Assembly: GCA_008921705.1 (NCBI GenBank)
Contig: VFFE01007869.1
Location: forward strand, 5,142,972-5,206,971
DNA: 64,000 nucleotides
Direction: 5' to 3'
Source: Burhinus oedicnemus
Lineage: Eukaryota > Chordata > Aves > Charadriiformes > Burhinidae
Made by a program: the position numbers and the translations under genes. Of this stretch, positions 21,080 through 33,600 are shown one piece after another; positions within the stretch are counted from its first letter, which is position 1, and each line of letters opens with the position of its first letter. The notes beneath the pieces are model-generated. The model was not told the DNA's origin. It ran no database searches and worked only from the letters and a program-made list of their open reading frames with translations.

Positions 21080-21370
21080 TTATTAAGCAACCTATGAGGT
21101 GATGCTGGTGTAAGGTTTTTAAGTTTCATTTTCGTACAGCTAGCCAGAGACCATGAATGTTTCTCTTCCCAGTTCATGGGAACTTAATGACGGCTGTTTC
21201 TGCCTGGGTCTTAAGAGTTTCTAGCATGTTCTGGAACTCCAGGTTATGGAATGAAGCAGAATTCAGTGGTGGTGATTAATTCTTCCTGACCTTTGTGTTA
21301 TCTCCAGTTTGCCTAAATGATGTAGTTGTTATGATACAGCTGTTGAAAACTACAGCCTACAGTAGAGCTA

Positions 21371-22463
21371 AGAGCACCACTGAAGGCTGAGGTACTTAAT
21401 ACTTTCTTTGCATTAAGTCTTTAGTAGTAGGACCAGTTGTTCCCTGAGTACCCAGCCCCCTGAGCTAGAAGACGGGGCAGGGAGCCGAATGAAGCCCCCA
21501 TAATCCAAGGGGAAATGGTGAGGGACCTGCTACAGCACTTAGACATACACAAGTCTGTGGAGCCAGATGGGATCCACCCGAGGATACTAAGGGAGCTGGT
21601 GGAAGTGCTCACCAAGCCACTTTCCATCATTTATCAGCAGTCCTGGTCAACAGGGGAGGTTCCAGTTAACTGGGGGTTAGCAAATGTGGCACCCATCCAC
21701 AAGAAGGGCCAGAAGGAGGATCTGGGGACCTACAGGCCTGCCAGTCTGACCTCGGTGCCTGGGGAGGTTATGGAGCAGATCATCCTGAGTGCCATCATGT
21801 GACACATGCAGGACAACCAGGTGATCAGGCCCAGTCAGCATGGGTCCTGCTTGACAAACCTGATCTCCTATGACAAGGTGACCTGCTTAGTGGATGAGGG
21901 AAAGGCTGTGGATGTTTACCTGGACTTTAGTAAAGCCTTTGACGCAGTTTCCCACAGCATTCTCCTGGAGAAATGGGCTGCTTGTGGCTTGGATGGGTGT
22001 ACTCTTCACTGGGTCAAAAACTGGCTGGATGGCTAGGCCCAAAGAGTGGTGGTGAATGGAGTTAAAATCCAGTTGGTGGCTGATCACAAGTGGTGTTCCC
22101 CAGGGCTCGATACTGGGGCCAGTCCTGTTTAATATCTTTATCAACGAGGGGGTCGAGTGCACCCTCAGTAAGTTTGCAGATGACACCGAGTTAGGTGGGA
22201 GTGTTGATCTGCTGGAGGGTAGGATGGCCCTACAGAGGGATCTGGACAGGCTGGATCGATGGGCTGAGGCCAGTGGTGTGAGGTTCAACAAGGCCAAGTG
22301 CCGAGTCCTGCCCTTGGGTCACAGCAACCCCATGCAGCGCTACAGGCTTGGGGAAGAGTGGCTGGAAAGCTGCCTGGAGGAAAAGGACCTGGGGGTGTTG
22401 GTCGAGAGCCGGCTGAATATGAGCCAGCTGAATATGAGCCAGCTGTGTGCCAGGAAGCAAGAC
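21371..22463 (+). mobile_element. CR1 LINE, decayed ORF2 reverse-transcriptase segment
   Basis: A 1.1-kb sense CR1 piece. Conceptual frames show the reverse-transcriptase signatures [57 protein letters not shown] and [10 protein letters not shown]. The frame is broken by stops and small deletions at about 21800 and 22034 and by a short deletion near 21845, so it is inactive. It lacks the 5' end and the 3' UTR. A 15-base unit is duplicated in tandem at 22413-22442. Confidence 0.95.
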
Positions 22464-24499
22464 CTCCTCAGATTTCCTCAATCTTGGCATCAAAATTTAC
22501 TCTAGGTTTGTTTCTAATACTTGTTCTTTCCACTTGTTTTGACCAAGTGCGTTACTTTAGAAACAGGCTACACAGGAGAAAAAGAAGTTTGTCTGAGTGT
22601 ATTCTATAGATACAGAGTTTAAGGTATGTGCATGTAAACATGATGCTGTGCAAAGACTGTTTCATGAGGTTGTGTAGGTTGACTAAAGTGGTACTACTTC
22701 TGCCTTTTTATTTTCAGCAAATTAGCTTTGCTTAAAGGCGAACAAATTTATTCTTTGACATGAAATTCAAGAACAGTACTGTGTTACGGCATTACTTTTT
22801 AAAAAGTTCAGCAGACAAAAATGTTCTATTTATCATGTTGCAGGGACAATACAAAGAAGCAGAAAAGAGATTAAAAGAACTGTTCTTTAGATGTGTCATA
22901 TGAATATTTGGAAATGCTGAGACAGGTTCAAGTCAGGTGGGCACAGGTTTCCTGAAGGGTGCTTGATGGCCTCCAGCAGTCCACAGACCCCATGTGTGGG
23001 CACCTGGGCTCACCAGGATGGAGCAGGTTACTTCCCCTCGCAGTGCTGACATTCAGCTCGGTCTTGGCTTCAGTGAGGGGTAAGTGTAAACCCGAAGTGG
23101 CGTTCGTATCCATGCAGGCATCTTACTGGTGGGCCAGTCATACACATTGGACTCTGCGTGGTTTCTGCCCACTTTACTTGGTATGTATTTAATTGCATCA
23201 TGTAAAATCAAACTTTGATTCAGGAACTGAGAGCCTTTTATTTTTGGTGAACTTGCCTAAAACCTGTTTGGAGAAGTCATGTAAGGAAGGGGTACAAATT
23301 CCAGGCCCTGCAAAAATGAAAGTGAGTTTTACAGTAACCAACCATCTGTATTCTGTCACTGCTGGGCTGTTTAATTAAAAAGGATTTACTGGTGTCATGT
23401 CCTCCTCCTCGGGCAGGAGAGAAGGGGAGAGTGTGCGCATCTGTGTGTGTGTGCGTGTGTGCACACTGGTTAGTGAAAGTAATCAGTGAGGTTTTTAGAT
23501 CATTTGCTTTGCAATAGAAGTGCTCATCTTCGAGCGAGTCACAGGTAAAAGAGGACTTCTTTTTTTTGCTAATGAAAATATTGTGGAGTTGCTAGCAGGG
23601 AAAAAAACCAACACAAAACAAAACAAAAATCCCTTAGCTTTTGATGAAAACTTGCTTATCTGAACTTTTAGATAAATTGCATGTCATGCTGTCTTAAGTT
23701 TTTAACACCTCTTTGAGCTATGAGAGAATTTAGACTAGAGTGAAAGTCAAAGATTTTAAGAGGTCACACCTGTTTTCAGTGTTGTGCCTGCTAGATGCCT
23801 TTTCCAGGCATTTGCTGATGCTGGAATAAACAGAACATGGTGCAGTCTTATTTCTGTCCATGGGGGAACTACATAGAGCAGACTGGAGCTGTGTAGCTTA
23901 GAAAACACTGATAGCATCAGCTGCTTCCCTAGAAAGCTTGCTGCTCTTCAGCATGTGCTGCTTCAGCCTTTTGCCTTTTTTTTTTTTTAATTTTGATTCT
24001 GTGTTCAGACATTGTGCAGGTGGGGGCAAACAGGTGGGACAAATATATAGTGGAATGAATTTGTAGCTGTCACCTACACCAGCAAGGTTGTAACTGCTGC
24101 TAGACTAAGGATGAAGTTGTTGCCATTCCTGAGAAGTTTCCCAGACTACTGTTGTGGTCAACAGGAGCAGCCATCAGGCAGGAGAGGACGGTCCTGAGAA
24201 TCCCCCTGCCCTAAGCTGTCAGCACTAGTACAAGCAATCATCTGTCTTCCTTTGTATACTACCCCCCAGGTAAGTTATGCATTATACATAACTGCAATAC
24301 AGTCTTCCAGCATTTATTGTAACTATTTAATACTAAAGTAATGCAGTAATCTTTAGCATGAGACCTGGATCCAACACGTGCACTTCCTGACTGCTCTACA
24401 GTAGGACCTTGTTTCATGTGTCTCTCTTGATCAATTTTGAATTACTTTCTGCACAGTCACTTCTAGAAGTCAGGAATGCAAAATCTATTGGATCCCATG
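22464..24499. other. Non-coding stretch between CR1 copies
   Basis: Mostly AT-rich with a moderately GC-rich patch near 22925-23190 and a TG/CG alternating tract at 23434-23463. No exon of DHX36 or another gene was recognised on either strand. Confidence 0.55.
23434..23463. repeat. Alternating TG/CG microsatellite
   Basis: Short run of alternating pyrimidine and purine (TGTGTGTGTGCGTGTGTGC), a possible Z-DNA-forming and length-variable tract. Confidence 0.7.
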
Positions 24500-24855
24500 G
24501 CCAGAGACTCAGAGGCTCATAGAGAGCACCAAAGCTGGTGAAGGGGCTGGACGGCATGTCCACTGAGAAGCAGCTGAGGGCACTGGGTTTGTCTAGTTTG
24601 GAGTGAAGGAGGGCAAGGGGCAACCTTGTTTCTCTCTGCAGCTTCCTGAGGAAGGGACGTGGAGAAGGAGGTGCTGAGCTCTTCTCCCTGGGATCCAGTG
24701 ATAGGACTCACAGGAATGGTTCAAAACTGCACCCAGGGGAGGTTTAGACTGGACATAAGGAAGCATTTCTTTACTGAGAGGGTGGTCAAACCCTGGAACA
24801 GGCTTCCTCAAGAGGTAGTCGATGCCCCAAGCCTGTCAGTGTTTAAACCACACTA
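24500..24855 (+). mobile_element. CR1 LINE fragment
   Basis: Contains CACCAAAGCTGGTGAAGGGG, GGAGGTTTAGACTGGACATA and CATTTCTTTACTGAGAGGGT, typical of the CR1 region just before the 3' UTR. Sense relative to DHX36; no terminal ATTCTATGAT repeats, so 3' truncated. Confidence 0.9.
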
Positions 24856-25189
24856 CAGAAAGCAAAGAAAGATAATTGACGAGCCTTATATTCTTGACTG
24901 TTTTCCTACCTCCCTCTCCTAATACAGTCTCTGAGACAAGAGATGCTCTCCTAAGCCTGCATTTTATGCCATTGCTCCAACTTCACGGGCATAGCTGTAA
25001 ATTGGATCTGTGACAGATGAAGTAGGACACATGATGGTGCTATTCATCTTTACAGAACAGAAAATTTAAAATGCCACAGGTTACAGAACAGATTTAACTT
25101 CTTTGACAAGAATCACATTAACAACTTGCCATTTGACAGTATTTCTTAAAGAAAAATTGAAGCTTTTTTTAGTAAGGATTTAAAAGTAT
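24856..25189. other. Intergenic stretch at the convergent gene ends
   Basis: AT-rich, no coding sequence or repeat recognised. It lies just beyond the inferred ARHGEF26 cleavage site. Confidence 0.5.
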
Positions 25190-25195
25190 TTTATT
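25190..25195 (-). terminator. Candidate ARHGEF26 poly(A) signal
   Basis: TTTATT on the + strand, AATAAA on the minus strand, in an AT-rich setting 2.3 kb after the stop codon. Another hexamer at 25737-25742 could serve a shorter form. Confidence 0.4.
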
Positions 25196-25343
25196 GATTG
25201 TTGTCCTATAAAATTATAGAAGTCTTTAATTCCTGAAGAACTGTGTCCAACAATAGGAAAAATGAAAAAGTCTTTAAAAAACATTACAGCATTTTTTGAA
25301 AAACTAGGTATGAAAAATATATACAATGTATTAAAAAAATCTG

Positions 25344-25349
25344 AATAAA
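25344..25349 (+). terminator. Candidate plus-strand poly(A) signal near the expected DHX36 end
   Basis: AATAAA in AT-rich sequence on the DHX36 strand, just before the inferred end of the convergent gene. Because the last DHX36 exons were not found, its use is speculative. Another AATAAA occurs at about 23823. Confidence 0.3.
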
Positions 25350-27471
25350 ATTAATGTCTGGATTTATACATTCAGTTGTGTTAAACATCTGCCTGTGTAA
25401 AATAACATTTGTTAAAATATTAGCAGTCCTTTTGCTATGTTAAATAAGTCTCTGTTCAATTTACAGTTTCTCTCATTACTATTTTATCAGTCCACTTAAA
25501 TTAATTTACAAGGCTGTGTAACCACTGTCAAGACTGTCGAGGTAAGTATTTTTGTACAAAATTATTGCCTTCCTAATATATTTTAAATTGTTACAGAGAT
25601 ACATCTTTATAAACATCCAATTCATTCACAAACTGAATCAACATATTACAGTATATAAAACAACATACAGCCCCTTTAAAAAAGACAGGGAACGCAACAA
25701 GCAGAAAACCTTTGTACTACAAGTTTCTCCCTCATTTTTATTGAGCGTGTATTCTGCTCTGCTGAGTTATCAGCTGGTCCTTAAAAAGGTGAAGATTTTT
25801 ATAATACAAACTCTCATACCTATATACAGAAAAGATGCACTGAAATTTACTTCATTTTTGAGTGCATTTTGTTCACACAACATTAAGTGGTGGTTTTTTT
25901 CTGTGAAATTCCAAAGCTAAACTGCAGATGCAAAAATTTAGCAGGTGTTGTGTGTAGTGCAATTGTGAGAAGAGCCTGTGTGAAGCAGCACCAACAGGAG
26001 CTCCTCTGAAAACAAGGTCTGAGTACTATTTTATCTATCGCTAGCTCTCCGCCCTCCTTATCTCTTGCCTGAAGCATCCAATGACATCACATCACACTGC
26101 AGTAAGGGAAACCAAAGATAACAAAATACCAGGTTAATCAAGGTGCTGAGCTATCTGCTTCCAAGTCTTTCCTCAGTGGTGGTCTTACCATTTATATGTA
26201 CTGGAGATGAGAACACCTGGCACCTTAACAAAACTCTGCAGATCCTACTATTCTCTCTTTCGCCTGTGGATTTAACATGATGCTAACAAATGCCAAAGAT
26301 ATAGGTAAACTGAAGTTCAGTTGAACTTTTTGCCTGAAGGAAAAAAGAAGGAAAGGAAGGAAAGGAGCGTTTTTTCTGTTTTTCCTTTCAACAGAAGGAA
26401 AAAAAAAAAATTAAAAAAAAAAATCAATCTCCTCTAGTACAGAAGAGCAGAAAGACTAAAAGACAAAAAAAAAAAAAACCACCCCAAAACAAGCCCTCCA
26501 AACACAGAAAAAAGTATTTTGTGTTTTCTGCAGTCCCCACCACAACCCTTGCTCTGAAGCAGTAACTTAAGACCTAGGTTAAACACATGGGGGGAAAAAA
26601 GAAACAAAATGGGACACATTTCCAGCAATTCTACTCTTTTAAAATACCTGTGCTCAAACAAGATAATCAACACTACATATTTTGCAGAATTTGGTACCTC
26701 TATATTGCTTTCAGAAATCCTTTCACCACTTGCAGCACTAGAAAAAGCCTGAGCTGCATGAATAACACCCCATACTGTAGACCACCACCACCACTGGAGG
26801 CACTTCTCTGGATTCTTCCCTGCAGCTTGTGTCAGCTTTGCTAACATTGATTAGAGAGGTCTAATTACTTCTTGCAAAGCCCAGGACCTGGATTTGTGCT
26901 GGAGAGGTAGCCCTTTATGAATTACAGGGTTGCTTATTCTAGCTCAGGCTACACACAGATTTTGACACAACTGGGGAGGATCCTGTGAACATACTCGCTG
27001 GTACTGCGCATATAACACTGCCGTTTCTTAGGAGCAGGAAACCCCCAGTATTGCTATTCACCTGCAGCTCTGGCATTTGGTCTCCTATGTAGACAGCTAC
27101 ACAGAGTTCTGCTTCTGAAAGAAAGTCAAGATGCTCAAAAACAGATGGAAGAAGAATACGTAAACAGGCAGAGATGGAGGAACTAAAGTTGAAACTGAAA
27201 TTTGAGTCAAGGAGATTGCATGGCTGATCTCCAGTGCCTAAGAAACTACTTCTAGTTGATACCTGCTACTGGTCGAGCCAGGTTTCAGTTCAGAGCTCTC
27301 AAAACACAAAGCAAAAAGGGATGAGTATCCAAAACATCAGTGCTCTGTTACTAGATTTTTCATATTGGTGACCCACATTTTCCATGTGAGAGCTGTAGGG
27401 CATGCCACCATGCCCTCAGCGACAGCAGTTAGTGCAAATCCTGTAGAATAGCATGAAGAAGCAAAAACGGT

Positions 27472-27614
27472 CTACACATTGGTTTCAAGTCCAAGTAAGC
27501 GTCCCATCCGCTCCATGTTCTTGTCAATCGTGGCACGACATGTGATTTCTTTAGCACACTCCATGGGAAACCAACCTCTTTCGCCATCCCGCAATCGTTC
27601 CCCTTCATACCAAC
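27472..27614 (-). CDS. ARHGEF26: ARHGEF26 last coding exon (SH3 end, PDZ ligand, stop)
   Basis: Translates to [20 protein letters not shown], then [26 protein letters not shown] and a TAG stop at 27472-27474. Acceptor TTGCAG. Two bases complete the Gly codon from the previous exon. Confidence 0.96.
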
Positions 27615-30600
27615 CTGCAACGGTGAACAGACAAGGAGTAACAAACCTCATCAACCAATGTTAGACTTTGTCAGAACCGAGTGTGTCGCACATACATCAT
27701 ACATTTACCTTCGTAGTGAATAAAGTACAAGATTTTATACAGGCAGACTAGGAACAAGATAGTATATAAAAATAAATATTCTATGAAATAAGAATAATAC
27801 ATTTCTTACATTGTAATTCAGCTATATTGTTTGAGATAATGTAAAGATTGTAATATAATTGCAATCTAAAGAAAGCAGTGGGGCACAATTGATAGGATCT
27901 TTGATTTCATATATAATATTGAATAACATCGTTAAGTTAGGATTTAGTACTTCAAGTGCTGTCACGCAGCTTCAAGCATCACTGAGTCAGCACATCATGA
28001 GATATAGTAGTAGAATTACTGGCACGACCAGGCAAGAATATATTTTGATCTCAGGGTACTTGATGCTATGGAAAACAGGCAAAAACCACTGTGCTAGACC
28101 CCTATACGTAACAGGCAGTGAAGCACAGTGTATGACACAACTAATAATGCCTACGTTTCTCTTACTCAGACAAACCTAGTGCTCACTCGCCAAAATGTCC
28201 AAGCTCCATGTTTTTAGGTAGAATTCAGTTTCTTATTTGACAATATTTCACATCTCAAAACCAACCGGCACACGTTTTCTGTAGCTATTTATGCACAGAA
28301 GTTATCGTAGGCAATGAGATAACTTTGAACATCTGTTCCCTAAACAGAGGCTGTCCTTTGGAAATCTGAACGGGAATGCTCATGTTTTCCTGGGAAGCTA
28401 AACCTTTTTTCATTGTATGGTCAATGCTATTGGGAAACAATTTTTTCTAGCTGGATTCACCTGCAGTGTGACAGATGGTTACTAACAGCAAAATTCTCAC
28501 TCACCATCATTTACTTTTTGATAAACCAAAACAACATCAGCAACTTGAAGAGACAGTTCATCCGACTGCTTTGCTGTGTAAGTTCTGATGATCTCTACCT
28601 GAGTCAAAGCTGTGGAAGAAATAAGCCAGCCTGAATTAAACAATTCACATAACAGAGTATCTTTTCTTAAAATATATATACAATTTAAAATTTCCATCTT
28701 AGAGTATACTCCCCCCAAGAAAACCAAAGGAGGTAGGAAATTATGCAAATGGCTTCCTACCTGAGCAATTACACACAAACAAATTTGGGATAAACATAAG
28801 GGAAGGGGCTTTGCACTTTTGCTAACAGACTGAAACAACTGACCAAATGTCCGGTTTGAGGAATGCAGTGAATGAATGCAGATGGCAATCAGTGTGTGAA
28901 ACAGAACGCCTCACAGAAGCCCCTGTGCACAGGAAGAGAGGGCAGCTTCACATACAGTAAAGCAACAGAGCCCAGGAAAAAAACCAGACAGCATTTCTAA
29001 GGGTATTTATAGTCTACACTTGCTCATGTCCCCACTAAGGGGCAGCGCATTTCCATTCTCCTGTCAAAGCTCTCGGAAATCTTGTAAGTTGTAACTTACT
29101 TGTCCTGTCCGTTTTCTGCCCATCTCTGTCCTGTCCAAGTGCTGTAATCCAGCGAGCTCTGTCACTCCTGCAAACAGCAAAGACAAAACTCAGTTTCCCA
29201 ACTTTTGCTCTTGATAATGGTCGAGACTGCTCACCTTTTCAAAATTCTGTTTAAGTTTTTCCTCTTATTGGGTAAAGAAAACAAAACCTCCTTTCTTCTC
29301 CTCTCAAAATATGGCCAGAAGGTGTGAAACTACTTCTAGTAATATATTATTCAAACATATTTAACTATGTTAAGCATGTTGGCTCAGAAAAAAAGCCTAT
29401 CTGATTGGGACCTACTGGCATGATGTCTTATATACCTTTATTTTAGTTATTGTCCAGTAATGCAGGTAGACTTCTCTGCTAGTGTCTGCGACTAATACAT
29501 ATTAGTAATCTAATAAAAACATAATCCATCTAATGTACAAAAGGATCTGATAAATGCAATGCAGCAATTTTAATATACAATACCAACAGGGTTCCTGTAA
29601 GAACTATCTGCAACATGCACTTAGAATGAAAAGCAAGAATAAAAAAAAAAAAAGACAAGAAACTGCAATTTATATTTTTTTTTACATCCCAACACACATT
29701 ATTCCTCAAAGATGAAACTACTGCACATGTCGTACTAACAGTCAGTACCTGTTGATCAAATGGCCAAAACTACACACGCTATTTTAGACATTTCAGTCAT
29801 TACAAGTAGGTGGTGCTAAACTTGCATTTTAACCAAAATAAGAAAGTCTGAATACAATTTTGTATAAGCTTAACTTTGTGCTCCCCCCCCTCTTTTTTTT
29901 AGAAACAGGTTATTTATACTCATATTTTCCTTTCCCTGTAACTATTCTTAACAGGAAAACTGTATTTCCTTTCAGACAACTCTGAGAACAATGGGATAAA
30001 GCCCGACTGTCTCCCCGTTTAAGTACGTATTTGTTCATAATCTGTGTGTATCATGTATTCTGTGCCTTATTCACAGGACAACACAAGGTTCCTGACCTAA
30101 CACTGGTACTTTTGTACTTGGGAACCCCACAGCACATGAAATGACAAAACATGATCAAACTGCACTAGAAATTTTTGTGTCAGCGAAAACATTTAAGTTT
30201 TACATGTGCAAAATTCTACTCAATAAGCACTCCAAGCCATCCAGCTTGGCCTTCTTACTGTAGATCTCCTTCCTGTCCTTCTCAAAGTTAAGCGAAAGTG
30301 AAGTTCTTCTGTATCCTGTGTATACACGATAGTACTCAACAAAAATAGGTGATTTCCAAATAAAGTAATTCTCCTCAGAATTGTTTCCTCTGAATGACAA
30401 TCTTCTAGACTGCTATTTATATTACAAACAGTATACAGCAAATCAATAATAAATCTGCAGAACAAAATGTCTTTTCTTCAAAAGGCCAGACAACTAAAAA
30501 TGTTCTGCATTTTTCCCCAATAAAAATGCATTCCCAAACAAGTCTGAATCATCTGCTTACTTTATAATGAGATCTTTACTAAAAATCATTAATGATCTAT

Positions 30601-33600
30601 AGTTTCTTTCAGGGTTATTCTAAACTTTGAAAGCAAACCTAAAACTGTAAATTTTTTCCAGGCTGGGATACGTCTGGAGCACTCTGTTTCACGTCTTCTA
30701 TCCCGCCTCCAGCTTCCACTAAAACAGATAAAATCTTTCACTTTTGTGAAGGGTTGTGTGGAAGTTAATGGCACCACAGAGAAATGATGGCCTCTTGCAT
30801 ATTTGCACCCGAACGAACAAGACAGTTCTTGTTGTGTGTTTCTAAAGCGGAACACTCTTCAAAACTGCGTCAGGAGAACAAGGACCACCTCTATCCCAGC
30901 ACAGCTCCACAGCTTCCCCAAGGCAATGCCAAACTCCTCCTCCCATTTAATCCAGCACCGTTTCCACTTCTGTACCATCCAACCGTTATAATAAATAATT
31001 CACAGATCACTGCTCCAGGACAAGAGCATTCTGCACTCATACCCTAACAACGTTTGCCTGCTGCCACCGCTATGCCTTAGGATGCACCTGTGCCTGTTTC
31101 CTCCTGCTAATACTCTGCTCTACAGATAGACGATAGACAGCACGGTACAAATACCACATTGCTAGAACTGACAATTAGAGTAAGATACTTAATAAGGAAC
31201 AAACAAGCAGAGAAAAGTATCAGAGACAGAGCAAGTTTAAATGAATCTCTGCAGTCAGATTATTCAAGGTCTTCTCAAGATAAGCATCAAGAAGCATCAA
31301 GAAAACCGCCCTTAACTACAACACTAAAAGGAACATTTTCCTCAGGGTAACGTGCTTACGCTTGGATTCACGTGCTCAATTACTCAGCGTGCACAGCAGC
31401 ACCATGTGCCAGGGGATGAGACGGGAATGTTGTTAGAGAGAGCCTGCAACTCTTGACTCTCACCACCTCGATTGCTTGTAGTCGACCTTTCATGAGAGAT
31501 TTAAGAACCTTCAGTTCTTCACCACCGAGTTCTGTTCCTTGAGGTCTGTACTGGCCTGCACTGTTTGTAGGACAGCTATATATTTAAGCAGGCTTTAGAA
31601 TGCACACATAAACAGCGCTTTCAGCTACAGTCTGCCGTTTGCTGTTCTGGTTTACTTTAGGCACTTACTCTCTGGACGTAATGATTACTAGATAGAAGTG
31701 CTATGTTAACAGGCAAGCTAGGCAGAAAACCTGTCTTGACTTCCAGTTCTCCAAAGGTCTGTTAAGAGAAACATTTAAACACATTGTACTCAGCTACAAC
31801 AAAACCCAGTGATGACTCAGATGCTTAAGTCACATTTGTAGTTCAAATTAAGCAGTAAGAAACTTCCATATTGCAATACGTAATCATTAGATTGTATAGT
31901 TTACTTAACACTTGCATTATGTGGCAGAACTCCTTCTTCACGGTGATATGACTTAAGTTGAAAATAACTTAAATTTAATGGAAGTTCTTCCACAACCTCC
32001 AAATCCCAAGAAATCCAAACTGCTTAAATCTCCGTCCTGCAGCCCTTGTTTGCCTCACCAGCAACAACTAGAAGGGATTCAGTAATCCCTGACTAAGGAG
32101 CTGGCAGTCTCCATGGCACAGTTAATTCTTGGTGCGAAGACCCAAAGTAGTAGCACTTTACAATGGATACTTCAGTTCACAGAATTTCAGCATATGCATT
32201 CAATTTTCCATTTTTCCTGCACTGTGACCTCAAGGAAAGAGAACAACGCTAACATGACACACACCTGGAACCACCGATTCCTCTCATGACAAGACGACAT
32301 TAGAGAAACTGAACTAGGTTTGCAGAGGCTGTATTTTATTCCAATAATATTTATTCCAGTATGTGGGGGGATGCTACATAAGCTGCACAGTCTCCTGCGC
32401 TGCCACCATTTAAAATCAGAAAGGCTTGTCAAGGTTACCTTGCCTCACTCAAAGTACACATTTAAAACAGTGCAAATCCCAGCAGTTGGCAGCTGTCGTG
32501 TGAGGAGGAACTTCTTGACTTTGAGGGTGGCAGAGCAGTGGAAGAGGCTGCCCAGAGAGGTGGTGGAGTCTCCGACTCTGGAGACATTCCAAACCTGCCT
32601 GGATGCCGTCCTGTGCAACCTGCTCTGGGTGACCCTGCTCTGGCAGGGGGTTGGACGAGATGATCTCCAGAGGTCCCTTCCAACCCCGGTGATTCTGCGA
32701 GTGCTTGAGTGTTACTGAGCAGGGCACGAACACGAACCACGACAAACAGAGGAACACTTCTGCAGCAGCGCTCCTTTGGTCACTGCTTGGGAACTTGTTT
32801 CATTTCATTTTGATTTAAACTTGCCAGACAGAAGCTGGGCATTTCATACTACTTTGACCAGGGCTGGGACGCAGCCTGTTGAGATGATTGGGTGAAAAAT
32901 GACAGAAACAGTTAACTATTTACTTACTGAGTCTCGGTTCCCAGGAGCATCTCCACCCTCTCTCCAGCGTGGTTACTGAGGACTGCGAGTCGGAAGAGGT
33001 AAGTTGCAGAACTCTGCCGTGAGTAGAGCATAGTTGAAGCATTCTTCACAGGAGAAGAAGTCAGGTCCTCGCTGTCACACTGTTGTACCACCAGCTGGTC
33101 CCTTAAAGAATAGTCTGTGACATTGTAACTCTCTTCACTGCAGAACAGAGGACGGAAGAAAAAAAACCCACAAGTTTAATGTTTAGCTTTCCATTAGGTA
33201 TGACTGAGCTTGCTTCCAGACACAGAATCCACTTTTAACTACATAGTATGGCACAATTATTTTGACACCTCAGATCTTTAGCTTTTCTGTTTATTTGTTT
33301 CTGAAACTACCAATGTTCCAAGATATGAAGTAGATCAGTTTTTAAACCCTGTGGAATTTCATTTAGTGGCACAGTTAAATTACTTTGGCATTCTTGAGAT
33401 GGCGTAAGCTTAATTCACCCAATTTGATAACAGGTACAGCAATTGTATGGAATTGTGCTGCTTCTGTAGCTTCAGATGAAGAGCAGATTTTAATTTTAGA
33501 ATCTTACAAGAAAAAAAAGTAAAATTTCCCTTTTCCTGTGCCTGTAAAACTATGGGTATGCATACTGCTTTCAGATGAACACTACTGATACTCATTTTAA

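Larger units (their letters stand above)
25170..27471 (-). other. ARHGEF26: ARHGEF26 3' UTR (inferred)
   Basis: About 2.3 kb of AT-rich non-coding sequence follows the ARHGEF26 stop at 27472-27474. On the minus strand it has A/T-rich motifs and two AATAAA hexamers, at 25737-25742 and 25190-25195; the latter is taken as the likely distal end. A-rich low-complexity tracts lie at 26340-26480. The extent is inferred without transcript data. Confidence 0.55.
27615..32927 (-). other. ARHGEF26 introns between the SH3 and PH exons
   Basis: Three introns of AT-rich sequence around two short exons. The largest (29168-32927) contains a CR1 fragment at 32492-32705. No other gene or repeat recognised. 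Confidence 0.6.

Noticed and set aside
21515..22505. Reverse-transcriptase-like frames as an active gene
   Set aside because: Frames belong to a truncated CR1 with stops and deletions; no intact ORF.
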